Below, piece by piece: positions 47,153 to 56,099 of a DNA stretch of 64,000 bases. The translations under genes and the position numbers were made by a program. Source of the DNA: Actinomycetota bacterium. Lineage in GTDB: Bacteria > Actinomycetota > CADDZG01 > JAHWKV01. Each line of letters starts with the position of its first letter. Within the stretch, counting starts at the first letter, position 1. Location of the stretch: the NCBI GenBank assembly GCA_030447305.1, contig JAUJPC010000002.1, forward strand, positions 62,001 to 126,000. Reading direction: 5' to 3'. Below the pieces are notes generated by a model. It had not been told where the DNA came from and searched no databases. It was given only the letters and a program-made list of their open reading frames with translations.

Positions 47153-47239
47153 GGCGAAACCCTCCCCGACTGTGGTACGTCTAAAATAGATCTCTCCGTC
47201 CGCTGTTACCAGTGTGCAATTGTCCCCAGGTTCAAATGC

Positions 47240-48085
47240 CTATTTCTTGGGGGCGGATGCGCCGGTTTCCAACCTGGGGCCCGACGGACTTTGGGCATGC
47301 AGCCGGCTGGGCCAGAGGCGCCGAGCCTTCACCACGTTCACCTCGGCGGCCAGCAGAGTCAGATTCGAGCCGACGAAGAGCCAGGTCATCAGGCCCAGGA
47401 CGATCGCAAAGAATCCATACAGGTAGGTGGCACGGGGCAGCAGGGTGCGGATCACGTATCCACCGCCGACTTGCATGACCGCCCAGCCGAACGCGGCAAA
47501 CAGGGCTCCGGGAACGACCTGCCGGATGGTGATCTGCGCGGTGGTGAGGAAACGGAACGCCACCAGAAACATCCCGAAGTTGAGCGCAACGGAGGCGGCC
47601 AGGCCGGCAGCCCGCAGTCCCAGCGGCAGAATGCCCCGGCTTGTGCCTCCAATTCCGGCGATGAGGGTCGACGCAACGACCCCCGTGCCCAGCAGGGCCA
47701 GGAAGGCCAGCCCCTGAAGACGCGCGACTATGAGGTTGGGCCGGCGCCGCCGAGGCACATCCCAGATCTCGTTCATTCCGTGTTGAAGGGCATGAATCAC
47801 CGACGTCCCGGCTATAAGGGTGCCTGCGATACCCAGCGCCAGAGCCAGCCCGCTTCCACGGATCTCGGTAACGCTGCGGTTTATCTGGTTGCCGATGACC
47901 GGGATCTGTGTTGCCAGCACCGAAGAGAGGATCCTCTCTCGGAACCGCGAGTTGTCCCCGAGGAGGAACCCGAGCACGCTGACCAGGACCAGGAGCAGCG
48001 GAAACAACGAGAAAAAGGCGTAGTAGGCGACCAGGGTAGCCAGGTAGCCCGCCCGATCGGCCCGAAACTTCTGTACCACGGCCAA
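47240..48085 (-). CDS. YihY/BrkB-family membrane protein (true start probably further upstream)
   Basis: GYLATLVAYYAFFSLFPLLLVLVSVLGF...; multiple TMs; LFAAFGWAVMQVGGGYVI. Confidence 0.85.
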   Translation of the reverse strand: MAVVQKFRADRAGYLATLVAYYAFFSLFPLLLVLVSVLGFLLGDNSRFRERILSSVLATQIPVIGNQINRSVTEIRGSGLALALGIAGTLIAGTSVIHALQHGMNEIWDVPRRRRPNLIVARLQGLAFLALLGTGVVASTLIAGIGGTSRGILPLGLRAAGLAASVALNFGMFLVAFRFLTTAQITIRQVVPGALFAAFGWAVMQVGGGYVIRTLLPRATYLYGFFAIVLGLMTWLFVGSNLTLLAAEVNVVKARRLWPSRLHAQSPSGPRLETGASAPKK

Positions 48086-48627
48086 TGCGAACGCCAGTCC
48101 GTCGTGGCGCCGCTGGTAGGCCTCAAGCCGCCGAAGCGATTTCCTGATATCCAGCAGATCAACCCTTTCCGTAACGAAGGCGTTTTCTCGTCCGCGCTCA
48201 CGGGTACCACGTTGGCATGCTACCCATCCGAAGGGGCATTCTGGAGATTCCGCGCAGGAAATGCAGCGTCAATGTTCGCATGCAGCCCGAACGCCTCTCC
48301 CAGTGCCTCGTGTGCGGTTCCTTGATGTGGTCCCGCCCCTCGGCCGCAGATCCGGAGTGCAGGTGTTCCGTGGCGAGCGTTCTTCGGGACATCTCCAAGG
48401 AACCTCAGCTGGCCGACTCAGCCGCTTAACAGTCGTTTCACAAACCTGGTGCACCGAGATTTAGGTTTCGGCAGACTCGCGCGCGCACCAGGACGGGATG
48501 TCTTGGTGGGGCTACCACCGACAAACATGGGTGTAGGCACCCTTGGCATCGGGTAACGACCCCCGTTAAATGAGCGTTGTAAAGGTACAAGAGGTTCTTG
48601 TTCCTGAAATCGTACTGGAGACGTACC

Positions 48628-48792
48628 GTGAGCAGGCACAATACGCAAATTCGCAAGGAGATCTCGACCAGGATCGACAAGGACGAGAGCGCCGGCGGAT
48701 GCAATCCCGCAACGCCCCTGGCAACCACCCTTCACGACTTCTACCGGAAATTCGGCCTATGCGAATGCGCTGCTGACGCCAAGCGCGTTTAA
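48628..48792 (+). CDS. Small Cys-containing ORF (54 aa)
   Basis: GTG start after ggagacgtacc; VSRHNTQIRKEISTRIDKDESAGGCNPATPLATTLHDFYRKFGLCECAADAKRV; terminator follows immediately. Confidence 0.4.
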   Translation: MSRHNTQIRKEISTRIDKDESAGGCNPATPLATTLHDFYRKFGLCECAADAKRV

Positions 48793-48807
48793 CCTACCAG
48801 CAATCCT

Positions 48808-48852
48808 ACCCGCCGGAAGCAAGCCCGTGCCGCTCCGGCGGGTTTTCTTTCC
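48808..48852 (+). terminator. Rho-independent terminator
   Basis: cccgccgga...tccggcgggttttcttt hairpin with T-tract. Confidence 0.8.
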
Positions 48853-48944
48853 TTCGTTTCCTCACCTGGCCTATTATTTCTTTATCACTGTGCAAATAAT
48901 ATAAAATGGCCTTAGAGTGATTGGGTAAGCGAGAGGAGGTCCTA

Positions 48945-49766
48945 GTGCCGGTCGGTGACGATCAATCGGTCAAAGCAGCCAAGGCGTTAGCGCTTCCCAC
49001 CCGTTCCGCGATTTTAGGCCACCTGCTTCGAGCCGGATCGCTCACCGCCAAAGAGGTGGCCGACGAGTTCTCGCTCCACGCCAACGTCGCTCGAGCCCAC
49101 CTCGACCTGCTGGTGGAGGCCGGATTCCTGGCCACAGGAATTCGCCGTAAGGGAAAAGGGCGCCCCTCCAAGGTTTACTTCACCTGGGAGGGAGAGATGG
49201 GGGCTCTCGAGGACTGGGAGGTATCGCCCCCGGCCGAGGAAGGTGGCGGCGAGGCCATCGTCCCCGAGCTCATTCCGGCGGTTGAGGAGGCGGCGACTCG
49301 GATCGGACCCGCTCCCAATCCCTACCGTTTGATTGCGCAGATCTTCGTTCGACTGGCGGGAAAGATCGACAGCCAGGAGGTTTACGCCCTGGCCGAGCAG
49401 GTGGCCCGGGACGAAGGCCGCAAGCTCATGCTCGGCTATCGGGCGGGCGGTCTGGACTTCGCTGCCGCAGTGGGAGCCTTGGTCCAGGAGCTGAGGAGGT
49501 TCTCGCCTCTCACCGACGTCGTGCGCCTGGAACACGACTACGCAGAGATCGAAACTCCGGATTGCCCATTCCGGGACATCGCCCTGGAGCACTCGGATCT
49601 GGTGATCCTTATCGACCCTGCTATCAAGGAGGGGGCGATGGCGGCGCTGGGGCATCCAAGCGAGGTTGAAACCGAAGCGTCGGTAGCAAGAGGTGACCCG
49701 GTCTGCCGGGAAGTCATCCGCAGAAGGTCCACTAATGAAATCAGTGTTGAGAATGGGAGGAATTGA
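48945..49766 (+). CDS. Winged-helix (ArsR/DeoR-like) transcriptional regulator
   Basis: ALALPTRSAILGHLLRAGSLTAKEVADEFSLHANVARAHLDLLVEAGFLATGIRRKGKGRPSKVYF; GTG behind GAGGAGG. Confidence 0.82.
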   Translation: MPVGDDQSVKAAKALALPTRSAILGHLLRAGSLTAKEVADEFSLHANVARAHLDLLVEAGFLATGIRRKGKGRPSKVYFTWEGEMGALEDWEVSPPAEEGGGEAIVPELIPAVEEAATRIGPAPNPYRLIAQIFVRLAGKIDSQEVYALAEQVARDEGRKLMLGYRAGGLDFAAAVGALVQELRRFSPLTDVVRLEHDYAEIETPDCPFRDIALEHSDLVILIDPAIKEGAMAALGHPSEVETEASVARGDPVCREVIRRRSTNEISVENGRN

Positions 49767-50617
49767 TGGCCGATTACATAAAAGACGTACTCGTTGAAAC
49801 CGACGAGGTCGCCAGCTGGGGCGGCAAGAAAGAGGGCGTCGTGCTCGTCGAGGTGGACGAGGACACCAGCCTGTACAAGAAGGGCCACATCCCGGGAGCG
49901 ATCTCGTGGGACTGGTCGTCGGACCTTCACGACCTGCCCCGGCGTGAGTTCATCGACTCTGACGGCGTCCAGAAACTGCTGGCCCGCTCCGGGGTCAACG
50001 ATGGCGACACCGTTGTCCTGTATGCGGGCAACAACAACTGGTTCGCCGCCTACGCTTACTGGGTTCTGAAATACCGCGGTTTCGACAACGTGAAGATCCT
50101 CAACGGAGGTCGCAAGAAGTGGGAGCTCGAAGGGCATCCTCTCGAGTCCGAGCCGGTCACACCAACCCCCGCCAGCAACCCGCCCAAGGTGGCCGGCACG
50201 CGTGACGAGCTGCGGGCACTCCGTGACGACGTCATCAACGCCGTCAACAACAAGGGCGCATTCGTGGACGTCCGTTCGCCGGAGGAGTTCCGCGGCGAGC
50301 TGCTGGCTCCTCCCCACCTTCCGCAAGAGCAGGCTCAGGTTCCGGGGCACATCCCCGGGTCCGCCAACATCACCTGGGCCAAGGCGGCGCGCGACGACGG
50401 CACCTTCAAGTCGGCCGACGAGTTGATCGAGCTCTACCAAAACGAGGGCATAACCAAGGACCTGCCGGAGGTCATCGCCTACTGTCGGATCGGCGAGCGT
50501 TCTTCGCACTCCTGGTTTGTGCTGCGGGAGCTACTAGGCTTCGAGAACGTCAAGAACTACGACGGCTCCTGGACCGAGTACGGCTCGCTGGTAGGGGTTC
50601 CCGTAGAGAAGGGCTAG
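49766..50617 (+). CDS. Rhodanese-type thiosulfate sulfurtransferase
   Basis: Two rhodanese domains; GHIPGAISWDW; PEVIAYCRIGERSSHSWFVL active-site loop. TGATG overlap with regulator. Confidence 0.9.
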   Translation: MADYIKDVLVETDEVASWGGKKEGVVLVEVDEDTSLYKKGHIPGAISWDWSSDLHDLPRREFIDSDGVQKLLARSGVNDGDTVVLYAGNNNWFAAYAYWVLKYRGFDNVKILNGGRKKWELEGHPLESEPVTPTPASNPPKVAGTRDELRALRDDVINAVNNKGAFVDVRSPEEFRGELLAPPHLPQEQAQVPGHIPGSANITWAKAARDDGTFKSADELIELYQNEGITKDLPEVIAYCRIGERSSHSWFVLRELLGFENVKNYDGSWTEYGSLVGVPVEKG

Positions 50618-50632
50618 CCCCTCGATTTCCAA

Positions 50633-50662
50633 AGCGCGGGCCTTCGGGCCCGCGTTCTTTGG
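50633..50662 (+). terminator. Rho-independent terminator
   Basis: gcgcgggcc-ttcg-ggcccgcgttcttt. Confidence 0.8.
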
Positions 50663-50704
50663 TAAACCTGGAGTAAACTGAAGGTAGCCACCAAGGAGAA
50701 ATCG

Positions 50705-51253
50705 GTGCCAGACAATGGCCCACGCAATGTTTTCGTCTACCTTCTTAACTTCCTCACCCTCTATCTGAGCGCGCTCGGCGCGGCCATCATCATCTGGGGA
50801 CTGGCCGGCCACTGGTTCCGGGATCCACTGGACAACTACGCCAACAACGGCCCGATTCGTTCCGGCATTGCGATGCTGGTGGTCGCCTTTCCGCTGTTTC
50901 TCTACCTGAACCGCCACATCCGGCGAAGTATCGAACAGGGGGAGTTGGCCGAGCGCTCGATGATCAAAAGGGTGCTCACGTACCTGACCCTGTTCCTCAT
51001 CGCCATAACGACCATCGTCGACCTGATCTCGGTTATCTACACCTTCCTCGGAGGAGATCTGACGGCCCGGTTTGCCGTTCGAGGTCTGGGAATTCTGTTG
51101 ATTGCCGGCTTCGTCTTCCTCTACTACCTGGGGGATCTGCGTGAGCCCAAGGAGGAGACCCCGGCGCAGGCTTCGACGGGTCCGGCTGTTCCGGCTGAGG
51201 TGCCGGCTTCTGAGGGTTCCGAAGGCTCAGCCAGCTCCGGCGTTGAAGGTTAG
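50705..51253 (+). CDS. Membrane protein resembling DUF5671 family
   Basis: FVYLLNFLTLYLSALGAAIIIWGLAGHWFRDP; multiple TMs; paralogous to next gene. Confidence 0.65.
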   Translation: MPDNGPRNVFVYLLNFLTLYLSALGAAIIIWGLAGHWFRDPLDNYANNGPIRSGIAMLVVAFPLFLYLNRHIRRSIEQGELAERSMIKRVLTYLTLFLIAITTIVDLISVIYTFLGGDLTARFAVRGLGILLIAGFVFLYYLGDLREPKEETPAQASTGPAVPAEVPASEGSEGSASSGVEG

Positions 51254-51257
51254 GTAG

Positions 51258-51857
51258 GTGCGCATGTTTAGTCTGGTCACCCTTGTGATACCGGTACTGG
51301 TGATCGGCGGCATCGTGGCCATGGTGGTGGTGGCGGTCAACCGGGGCCGCCGGCACGGCGAGGTGAGCGGCTCCCCGCTGTCGCCGAAGTTCGTGTTCCT
51401 GTATTTGCTGACGACGGCCACCCTCTACATCGCGTCCATCGGGGTCCTGGTCCTGATCTGGGGACTGGCCGAGCACTGGTTTCCCGAACCCTATGCCGGC
51501 TTCAGCTACGGCAACGAAAGCGGCGCAGTTCGGGGCGGAGTGTCGATGGCCATAGTGGCCTTCCCGATCTTCGTATACCTCAGCCTGCTCGTGCGCCGAA
51601 AGATCAAAAGCGGGGAGATCGAGCCGGGGTCGACGGTGCGTACCGGATTTCTCTACTTCAATCTGTTCCTCATTGCCGTTGCCGTTCTGATCACCCTCAT
51701 GGTCACCGTGAGCTCCTTCCTCGGCGGAGACCTCACGCCGCGCTTCATGGTCCGGGCCGGGGGAGTGCTGGTAATCGTCGGGCTGGTCTACCTGTACTAC
51801 CGGAGCGAGCTAGAAACCGCTTCCGGATCGAGCGAAGCCCCGAAGCTGGAGGTCTGA
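51258..51857 (+). CDS. Membrane protein resembling DUF5671 family (paralog)
   Basis: FVFLYLLTTATLYIASIGVLVLIWGLAEHWFPEP; same layout as previous gene. Confidence 0.65.
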   Translation: MRMFSLVTLVIPVLVIGGIVAMVVVAVNRGRRHGEVSGSPLSPKFVFLYLLTTATLYIASIGVLVLIWGLAEHWFPEPYAGFSYGNESGAVRGGVSMAIVAFPIFVYLSLLVRRKIKSGEIEPGSTVRTGFLYFNLFLIAVAVLITLMVTVSSFLGGDLTPRFMVRAGGVLVIVGLVYLYYRSELETASGSSEAPKLEV

Positions 51858-51858
51858 A

Positions 51859-52431
51859 TTGAGGAATCGGGCCGTCGTGGGCACGCTGGCCACACTGGTG
51901 GTGGTTGGTTTGGTAGTGGCCGGGCTGTTCGCCGTTGGGTCGCCCGCGACTGCCCGCAAGTTCAAGGCCGACCAGGAGCGCCGCAACCGTCTGAGCCAGC
52001 TGCATTATGTTCTGGCCTCACACGTCCGAACCGAGGGCAGTCTGCCGGGAAGCCTTGAGGATGTCGACGAAGACGTACTCCAGCGGGCGGGATACGGCTT
52101 CGATGCCCGGAAGGATCCCGAGTCCGGAGAGTTCTTCGAGTATCGGAGGGCGTCCGACCGCAGGTACGAGGTGTGCGCCAGCTTCCACCTGTCCTCCGAC
52201 GACCGGCGGGCTGAAGATTACGGGCCGTATCCTGGGGATGTGACCCACGAGCCCGGCCTCAACTGCTACGACAGGACGCTCACCGCCCAGGATGTGCAGT
52301 CGGCACCCGAATTCTATGAGGGCGCGCCGTTCCGCGAGCGGGGTACCGCCACCGAAGGGAATGTCACCATCCTCCACCGTCCGGCCCAGCGATTCGCGGA
52401 CGTTTCCCCTACAGCTAACGAGCGGGGATGA
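51859..52431 (+). CDS. Hypothetical protein with N-terminal signal anchor
   Basis: AVVGTLATLVVVGLVVAGLFAVG TM followed by soluble region. Confidence 0.6.
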   Translation: MRNRAVVGTLATLVVVGLVVAGLFAVGSPATARKFKADQERRNRLSQLHYVLASHVRTEGSLPGSLEDVDEDVLQRAGYGFDARKDPESGEFFEYRRASDRRYEVCASFHLSSDDRRAEDYGPYPGDVTHEPGLNCYDRTLTAQDVQSAPEFYEGAPFRERGTATEGNVTILHRPAQRFADVSPTANERG

Positions 52432-52775
52432 GCATGTCGCCCTACCTGGCGGAGGGTGTGCGCCTGTTTCAGGACGGACAGTATTTTCTGTGTCACGAGA
52501 CCCTGGAGGAGCACTGGGCCGAGGCGCCGGAGGAAGATCGAGACTTCTACCAGGGGCTGATCCACCTGGCGGTTGGTTTCCTGCACCACGGCAAGGGCAA
52601 CGCCAGGGGCGCCACGCTGCAGTTCAACAAGGCGTCGAAGCGGCTTGCGGACTACCCGGAGACGTACCAGTCCATCGATCTGGCGGAGGTCAGGAGCTTT
52701 CTGGACCAGGCGCCGGCGGCGCTTGAGAGCGGCGAGGCCCTGACTCCACCAACCCTGTTGCGAGCGGTCGGCTAG
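52428..52775 (+). CDS. DUF309 domain protein
   Basis: GVRLFQDGQYFLCHETLEEHWAEAPEEDRDFYQGLIHLAVGFLHHGKGNARGA. Confidence 0.88.
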   Translation: MSMSPYLAEGVRLFQDGQYFLCHETLEEHWAEAPEEDRDFYQGLIHLAVGFLHHGKGNARGATLQFNKASKRLADYPETYQSIDLAEVRSFLDQAPAALESGEALTPPTLLRAVG

Positions 52776-52787
52776 TCTTTAGATCCC

Positions 52788-52859
52788 GGGCGCTTAGCTC
52801 AGCGGGAGAGCACTGCCCTTACAAGGCAGGGGTCACTGGTTCGATCCCAGTAGCGCCCA
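52788..52859 (+). tRNA. tRNA-Val (anticodon TAC)
   Basis: gggcgct...agcgccc acceptor, ctgcc-cttacaa-ggcag anticodon arm (TAC), ttcgatc T-loop. Confidence 0.95.
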
Positions 52860-52921
52860 CTATGAAATTAGGCACATTTCCGGCCGCCTTCATACAGATC
52901 CTAGGTGACGCGTCCTCTGGC

Positions 52922-52951
52922 AGGGAGCAAAAAGGGAGCAAAAAGGGAGCA
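52922..52951. repeat. Triplicated 11-bp direct repeat (agggagcaaaa)
   Basis: agggagcaaaaagggagcaaaaagggagca ~65 bp from the tRNA end; candidate integrase arm sites. Confidence 0.75.
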
Positions 52952-53016
52952 GAACTCCGCGCAGAACCGCTCAGTGATGGCCAATCCTGCAGGACAGCGG
53001 ATGGATTCGGAGAACT

Positions 53017-53424
53017 TTGATGGCACAAGTTATCAGGCTTTCCGATCGACAGATGGCGGCCCGCGTAAAGCGAGGGGCCTGCCTGCTGGACAAGCACCGA
53101 CCGGGTTGGGAGCGGGAGATCGACGTACGTCGGTTGGGCCTCCTGGAAAACGACGTTCTGTTGCAACTGTACGGCGACCCGATGGAAGCCCTCCAGGCTC
53201 TCGGTTTCGGATCGGTTAGAGACCATTTAGAGCATCTCTATACCGAAATTCCAGCAACCACGTTCAGGGGCGGAAATTTGGCCGACTACGGGTTTGCTGC
53301 CTTTCGGGAGGACCGCGGTGGCGAGTGGAGACAGGCATACCAGGAGCTTCGCCGGCTGTGGCGGACGGAGGTTAGGACGAGACTCGGCCCCAGCGTCCGA
53401 CGGGTCGTCGATTCCGCCAACTGA
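53017..53424 (+). CDS. Hypothetical protein, island cargo
   Basis: 135-aa ORF with coherent composition; no family recognised. Confidence 0.5.
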   Translation: MMAQVIRLSDRQMAARVKRGACLLDKHRPGWEREIDVRRLGLLENDVLLQLYGDPMEALQALGFGSVRDHLEHLYTEIPATTFRGGNLADYGFAAFREDRGGEWRQAYQELRRLWRTEVRTRLGPSVRRVVDSAN

Positions 53425-53632
53425 GTCCTCACGGTTATCTACAGTCCCTTTGTAAAACAGTCACAGACTCCGGAGGCGTGGGACGGCATAACGTAACGGT
53501 AGCCCTCCGGTATTGGGTGGCGTAAGCAGCACGAGCAGCGGGCACTGCAGAGGCCGCCAGCACTGTCGCGCCGTAGCCACTAACTTGCTGGGTGAAAGGC
53601 AGGAAGCGGCGGGACGCCATGGGGCCCTTCAG

Positions 53633-54127
53633 TCAGTCACAAAACCACCGGACGTTAAACCGAGGATAGGGGGACCACTTATGTCCTCGTCCCGGCCAAC
53701 GCCAAGCCGCCAGAATCCAATCGTCTTCCCCCCGTGACATGACCACCATGACAGGACATGGTATCCGAGCGGACTGAAAGCTCGCGATCTTGCTGAGCGT
53801 ACGTCGATCAAGCTTACTCAGATAGGCAGGTCCGACGGGATGAGTGTGCCAGTCTCCTAGATACGTCTGGAGGCGACCGTGCTGTTGATAGAGCCTCGCA
53901 AGTTCCTCCTCTTGGTACTTGTCGTCCGGCACGAACCTACTTCGATGATGTTCTGCACCGGGACCTGGGCCCACCACGCTCGTCACAACGACTTCTCGAA
54001 ATTGCTCCACCCAATAGCCAAACAGGAGTCCGCCGGTCTCATTAGGAATCTTGTCGTCTGCCTCCGCGGTCATCGCCCTCCAGGCCTCCCCGCTCAACCA
54101 GAGGGTATGGGTTATTTTGCTCCGCAC
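53633..54127 (-). CDS. JAB/JAMM (Mov34/MPN) isopeptidase-like protein
   Basis: NETGGLLFGYW (catalytic Glu) and GDWHTHPVGPAYLSKLD (HxHPx6SxxD). Confidence 0.88.
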   Translation of the reverse strand: MRSKITHTLWLSGEAWRAMTAEADDKIPNETGGLLFGYWVEQFREVVVTSVVGPGPGAEHHRSRFVPDDKYQEEELARLYQQHGRLQTYLGDWHTHPVGPAYLSKLDRRTLSKIASFQSARIPCPVMVVMSRGEDDWILAAWRWPGRGHKWSPYPRFNVRWFCD

Positions 54128-55830
54128 CGAGGGCAGAGCTCATGTTTGTGAAGTCTGTACGTGACCCAGGTCGGTGGAACGGGGCCGTCTTCATTCCTCA
54201 AGCGGAGAACTGCAACATCCCAATCAATGTCTGGGTATCCCTTATCTGACCCTCGGCAGAGCGTCGCGACAGCCGCTCTAACTCCCTCAGCAATCAGCGG
54301 CAGGAGATCGAACGCAAGCCCGGTGAAGGTGGGATCGGCGCAGCCTCTTGGTTGCACAGCCCCTGCCGGATCCGCTGGCGGTAGATCAAAGTCTCCCGAG
54401 GCGAAAGCTGCTCTAGAGCACAACCAGCAACCGTCGGTCTGATCCGGCACGATCCGAACAACTCGACCTCCCCAGGCGCCATAGGTTGCGTCTACAGCGA
54501 CATAGGGGAGGTGACGTTCCCGAGCTTCCTCGCTGAGGAAGTACTGGATCCCGAGCTCAGCCGACGCGTCATAGATCAGGTCGGTCTGTCCTAGAAACGC
54601 TTGCACAAAATCAAGGTCTCGCTTGGATACGGCGCCTTCACCGACGCTTCCCAAGCGCTGCTCAAACCTCGTCACATTCACGAAGGGCCACTGTTGTTCG
54701 ATAAACCGCCCTATCTCGATCTTAGGCACTCCGCAAGCCGGCAAGCCAAGAGGCCACCGTACGCATGTTCCCGGGTCCACGAAGTCGTGATCCGCCAGAC
54801 GCAAACGTCCCACTTGCGCCCGCCCAAACTCGAGAGCACTCGGACCACCAAGGCCGCCGAGTCCTAAGATAGAGATGGTCTTGTCTGGCAGGACCGCCGC
54901 TTCCGGAATTCGGGCTTCAAGATCACCCGGTCCGGCTCGGCCTGCTCGAGCAAAGTAGTAGGCGTCATCCGCCCTTCTCTGCTTTGGTTGCTTAGCGGGT
55001 CGCCACTGAACGGCAAATACCCAACCGTTTCCGCTGCTCCGCCATGTCACCTCTTCAGGAAATAAGACGCCGTACACGTCGAAGACGAACTGTCCAAGGC
55101 GCTGTCGGGCTTCACGCCTCGCTTCCTTATGAACTTCATGCACGGCATGGACGAGACCCTCTGCTGACGGTTCTCGGACTTCCGAAGGCATCCGGAACCA
55201 ACGCGCCCTCAACTCGCGGGAAAAAAGGCCCTCAGGAACCGGATAAGATCCCAAGACCTGCCCATCGCTATCACGGATCTCGGTCACGACCCCTCGTAGA
55301 AGAGCGTCGGACCGCTCCGCGACTCGGAGAAGGAGAGAGCCCCCCAGTGCGTCGTCGGGAATCGCCCAGTCACTATCGACCACGAGGAGCGCGTCACGCT
55401 GGTAGGGGTAGTAATCCGAGAACGGCTCTCCCTGATGCTCCTCTCCGATCGTGAGGTCATCTTCCGACGCCTCAGGCGATCCCAGTCGTAGGACCTTAGG
55501 AACCTGGTGTTCGATGAACCAGGCCAAGCTGTCATCTACTTCCCAGTTGTCAGTGGACCGGCCAATTAGGCACAAGCTGGTGGTAAAGGGGTTCTGGTGA
55601 CGCACTAGCGCCGCGTTCGGAGCTTGTACTTCAAAGCGGAAGAACGGATATAGATCAGGATACGTGGCTACCAGGTTGACTTCTTCTCCGTTCACCACTG
55701 GCCAGAGGTGGAACTGTAGAACCCCGGCCTCCCAAGCGCTTTCACTTCGCTCGTATCGAATGCCGAGGCGATCGAGTTCACTATGTTCCCGTCGGTAGAC
55801 CTCCGGGAACCGATCCCACCAACCATTCAT
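54112..55830 (-). CDS. E2-E1 fusion (ubiquitin-conjugating-like domain + ThiF/E1 adenylyltransferase)
   Basis: N-terminal VNLVATYPDLYPFFRFEV...NPFTTSLCLIGRSTDNW (prokaryotic E2-like Cys); C-terminal ISILGLGGLGGPSALEFGRAQVGRLRLADHDFVDPGTCVRW and RGCADPTFTG (E1 Cys), C-terminal CPRCGAK. Confidence 0.88.
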   Translation of the reverse strand: MNGWWDRFPEVYRREHSELDRLGIRYERSESAWEAGVLQFHLWPVVNGEEVNLVATYPDLYPFFRFEVQAPNAALVRHQNPFTTSLCLIGRSTDNWEVDDSLAWFIEHQVPKVLRLGSPEASEDDLTIGEEHQGEPFSDYYPYQRDALLVVDSDWAIPDDALGGSLLLRVAERSDALLRGVVTEIRDSDGQVLGSYPVPEGLFSRELRARWFRMPSEVREPSAEGLVHAVHEVHKEARREARQRLGQFVFDVYGVLFPEEVTWRSSGNGWVFAVQWRPAKQPKQRRADDAYYFARAGRAGPGDLEARIPEAAVLPDKTISILGLGGLGGPSALEFGRAQVGRLRLADHDFVDPGTCVRWPLGLPACGVPKIEIGRFIEQQWPFVNVTRFEQRLGSVGEGAVSKRDLDFVQAFLGQTDLIYDASAELGIQYFLSEEARERHLPYVAVDATYGAWGGRVVRIVPDQTDGCWLCSRAAFASGDFDLPPADPAGAVQPRGCADPTFTGLAFDLLPLIAEGVRAAVATLCRGSDKGYPDIDWDVAVLRLRNEDGPVPPTWVTYRLHKHELCPRCGAK

Positions 55831-55958
55831 TAGCCGACCGGGCGATCCTTGGGAGGTTTCGGGGGCTTATGTGGACCCGGCGGTCCTGGGGGGTCCTTGG
55901 GCTCCTTTGGATCCTTGGGCTCCTTTGGATCCTTGGGCTCTTTCTCTTTATCGGGCAC
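55830..55958 (-). CDS. 42-aa disordered K/P/D/E-rich peptide with C-terminal Gly; candidate protein modifier
   Basis: GTG at 55958 behind AGGAGG (8-nt spacing): MPDKEKEPKDPKEPKDPKEPKDPPGPPGPHKPPKPPKDRPVG; TAATG stop-start overlap with the E2-E1 gene. Confidence 0.65.
   Translation of the reverse strand: MPDKEKEPKDPKEPKDPKEPKDPPGPPGPHKPPKPPKDRPVG
55895..55940. repeat. 18-bp tandem repeat (ccttgggctcctttggat, ~2.5 copies)
   Basis: Encodes the (KEPKDP)n part of the peptide on the minus strand. Confidence 0.9.
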
Positions 55959-56099
55959 CTCAAATCCCTCCTTTTCGCTCAGCTCGATGGTCTGCTGTAC
56001 GTATCTCCGCCGGACGGAAGAACTTCCGAACGGCGGCAGAAAACCTTCGTACTTTGTTCGGAATTTCCGCGGACCCTCGGAGATGAAGTAGTGGTCGAG

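Noticed and set aside
47042-48325. 427-aa plus-strand ORF opposite the YihY gene
   Set aside because: Gln/Gly/Arg-rich antisense frame; the minus strand shows a clear YihY/BrkB sequence.
52819-53226. 135-aa minus-strand ORF ending VGATGIEPVTPAL
   Set aside because: Runs antisense through the tRNA-Val gene; a well-known type of false ORF call.
55895-55940. CRISPR-like interpretation of the repeats
   Set aside because: 18-bp units are directly contiguous with no spacers and in frame with a peptide gene; no cas genes seen.
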